Assembly (NCBI GenBank): GCA_019247135.1
Contig: JAFAPL010000908.1
Span: 1-7,081, forward strand
Reading direction: 5' to 3'
DNA: 7,081 nucleotides
From: Chloroflexota bacterium
GTDB lineage: Bacteria; Chloroflexota; UBA6077; CF-72
The notes beneath the pieces are model-generated. The model saw only the letters and a program-made list of their open reading frames with translations. It searched no databases and was not told the DNA's origin. Position 1 is the first letter of the stretch. Each line of letters begins with the position of its first letter. Below, one piece after another: positions 6,817-7,081 of this stretch. The position numbers and the translations under genes were made by a program.

Positions 6817-7081
6817 ATGCCGCGGCGTTCGTTTCGGGACGAGGGCCGCATGGTCTTTGTTGGCTGGGACGCGTCCACACGCGGGTACTACACGAATGTT
6901 GTCGACCTGTGCCCGCACTGCGATGGTTGGGGAGAAGACCCTGAGACGGATACGTTCTGCGCCAACTGCCAGGCCGAAGGCGTGAACTGGAACGGCCGCA
7001 CGATAGCACTCTCAGGTCTGTCGTTCGACGCGCTGGTTGCCGCGCTTGGCAAAGAAAGCATCGCGCTGACGGGGACGTTGC
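6817..7081 (+). CDS. Small protein with DnaJ-like CxxCxGxG zinc-finger motifs (3' end beyond window)
   Basis: An open frame that leaves the window after 88 residues. It carries CPHCDGWG (residues 32-39), an exact CxxCxGxG motif as in the DnaJ cysteine-rich domain, and CANCQAEG (48-55), which matches except for Ala in place of the first Gly. The four cysteines probably hold one zinc ion. The N-terminal part (MVFVGWDAS, 12-20) and the part after the finger (SGLSFDALVAALGKESIALTG) look like a small folded domain with an amphipathic helix. I do not recognise the family; no J-domain is present. The start is uncertain: ATG 6817 lies 7 bases after the SDR stop but has a poor ribosome binding site, whereas ATG 6850 (residue 12) is preceded by GAGGG at 6841-6845 with good spacing. 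Its closeness to the SDR gene suggests shared transcription. Confidence 0.7.
   Translation, partial: MPRRSFRDEGRMVFVGWDASTRGYYTNVVDLCPHCDGWGEDPETDTFCANCQAEGVNWNGRTIALSGLSFDALVAALGKESIALTGTL

Overview
The window is GC-rich DNA with densely packed genes on both strands and no phage, transposon, CRISPR or RNA-gene signature that I can see. The gene style suggests an uncultured or soil Chloroflexota-like bacterium. The hints are a large BatA-like protein with two von Willebrand A (VWA) domains around a glutamine-amidotransferase-like domain, a Tat-type lipoprotein solute-binding protein with an Ala/Pro/Gly-rich linker after the lipid-anchored Cys, and a very small two-helix membrane protein. This assignment is inference from family resemblance; no phylogenetic marker gene is present.

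Left third (1-3677, minus strand): a two-gene unit. The upstream gene (873-3677) encodes a 934-residue membrane-anchored protein with two complete metal-ion-dependent adhesion sites (MIDAS). Twenty-one bases downstream begins a nickel/cobalt efflux (NicO/RcnA-type) transporter, cut by the window edge. Its exported N-terminal domain carries a textbook EF-hand loop. The spacing suggests co-transcription.

Middle (3678-5658): a 259-bp divergent intergenic region with two short inverted repeats, then a plus-strand extracellular solute-binding lipoprotein (3937-5658) with a strong ribosome binding site. No permease or ATPase follows it, so it is an orphan in this window.

Right third (5659-7081, plus strand): a 196-bp intergenic region packed with stem-loops, one of them terminator-like. 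It is followed by three tightly spaced genes: a 49-residue two-helix membrane protein with a GTG start (5855-6004), a short-chain dehydrogenase/reductase-fold protein in which every residue of the usual catalytic tetrad is replaced (6021-6809), and the start of a small zinc-finger protein with DnaJ-like CxxCxGxG motifs (6817 to the window end). Gaps of 16 and 7 bases suggest one transcript.

The most interesting items are the active-site-less SDR, the EF-hand NicO protein coupled to the double-VWA protein, the hairpin-rich intergenic region, and the overlooked small membrane protein. I found no convincing evidence for a wholly new multi-gene system.
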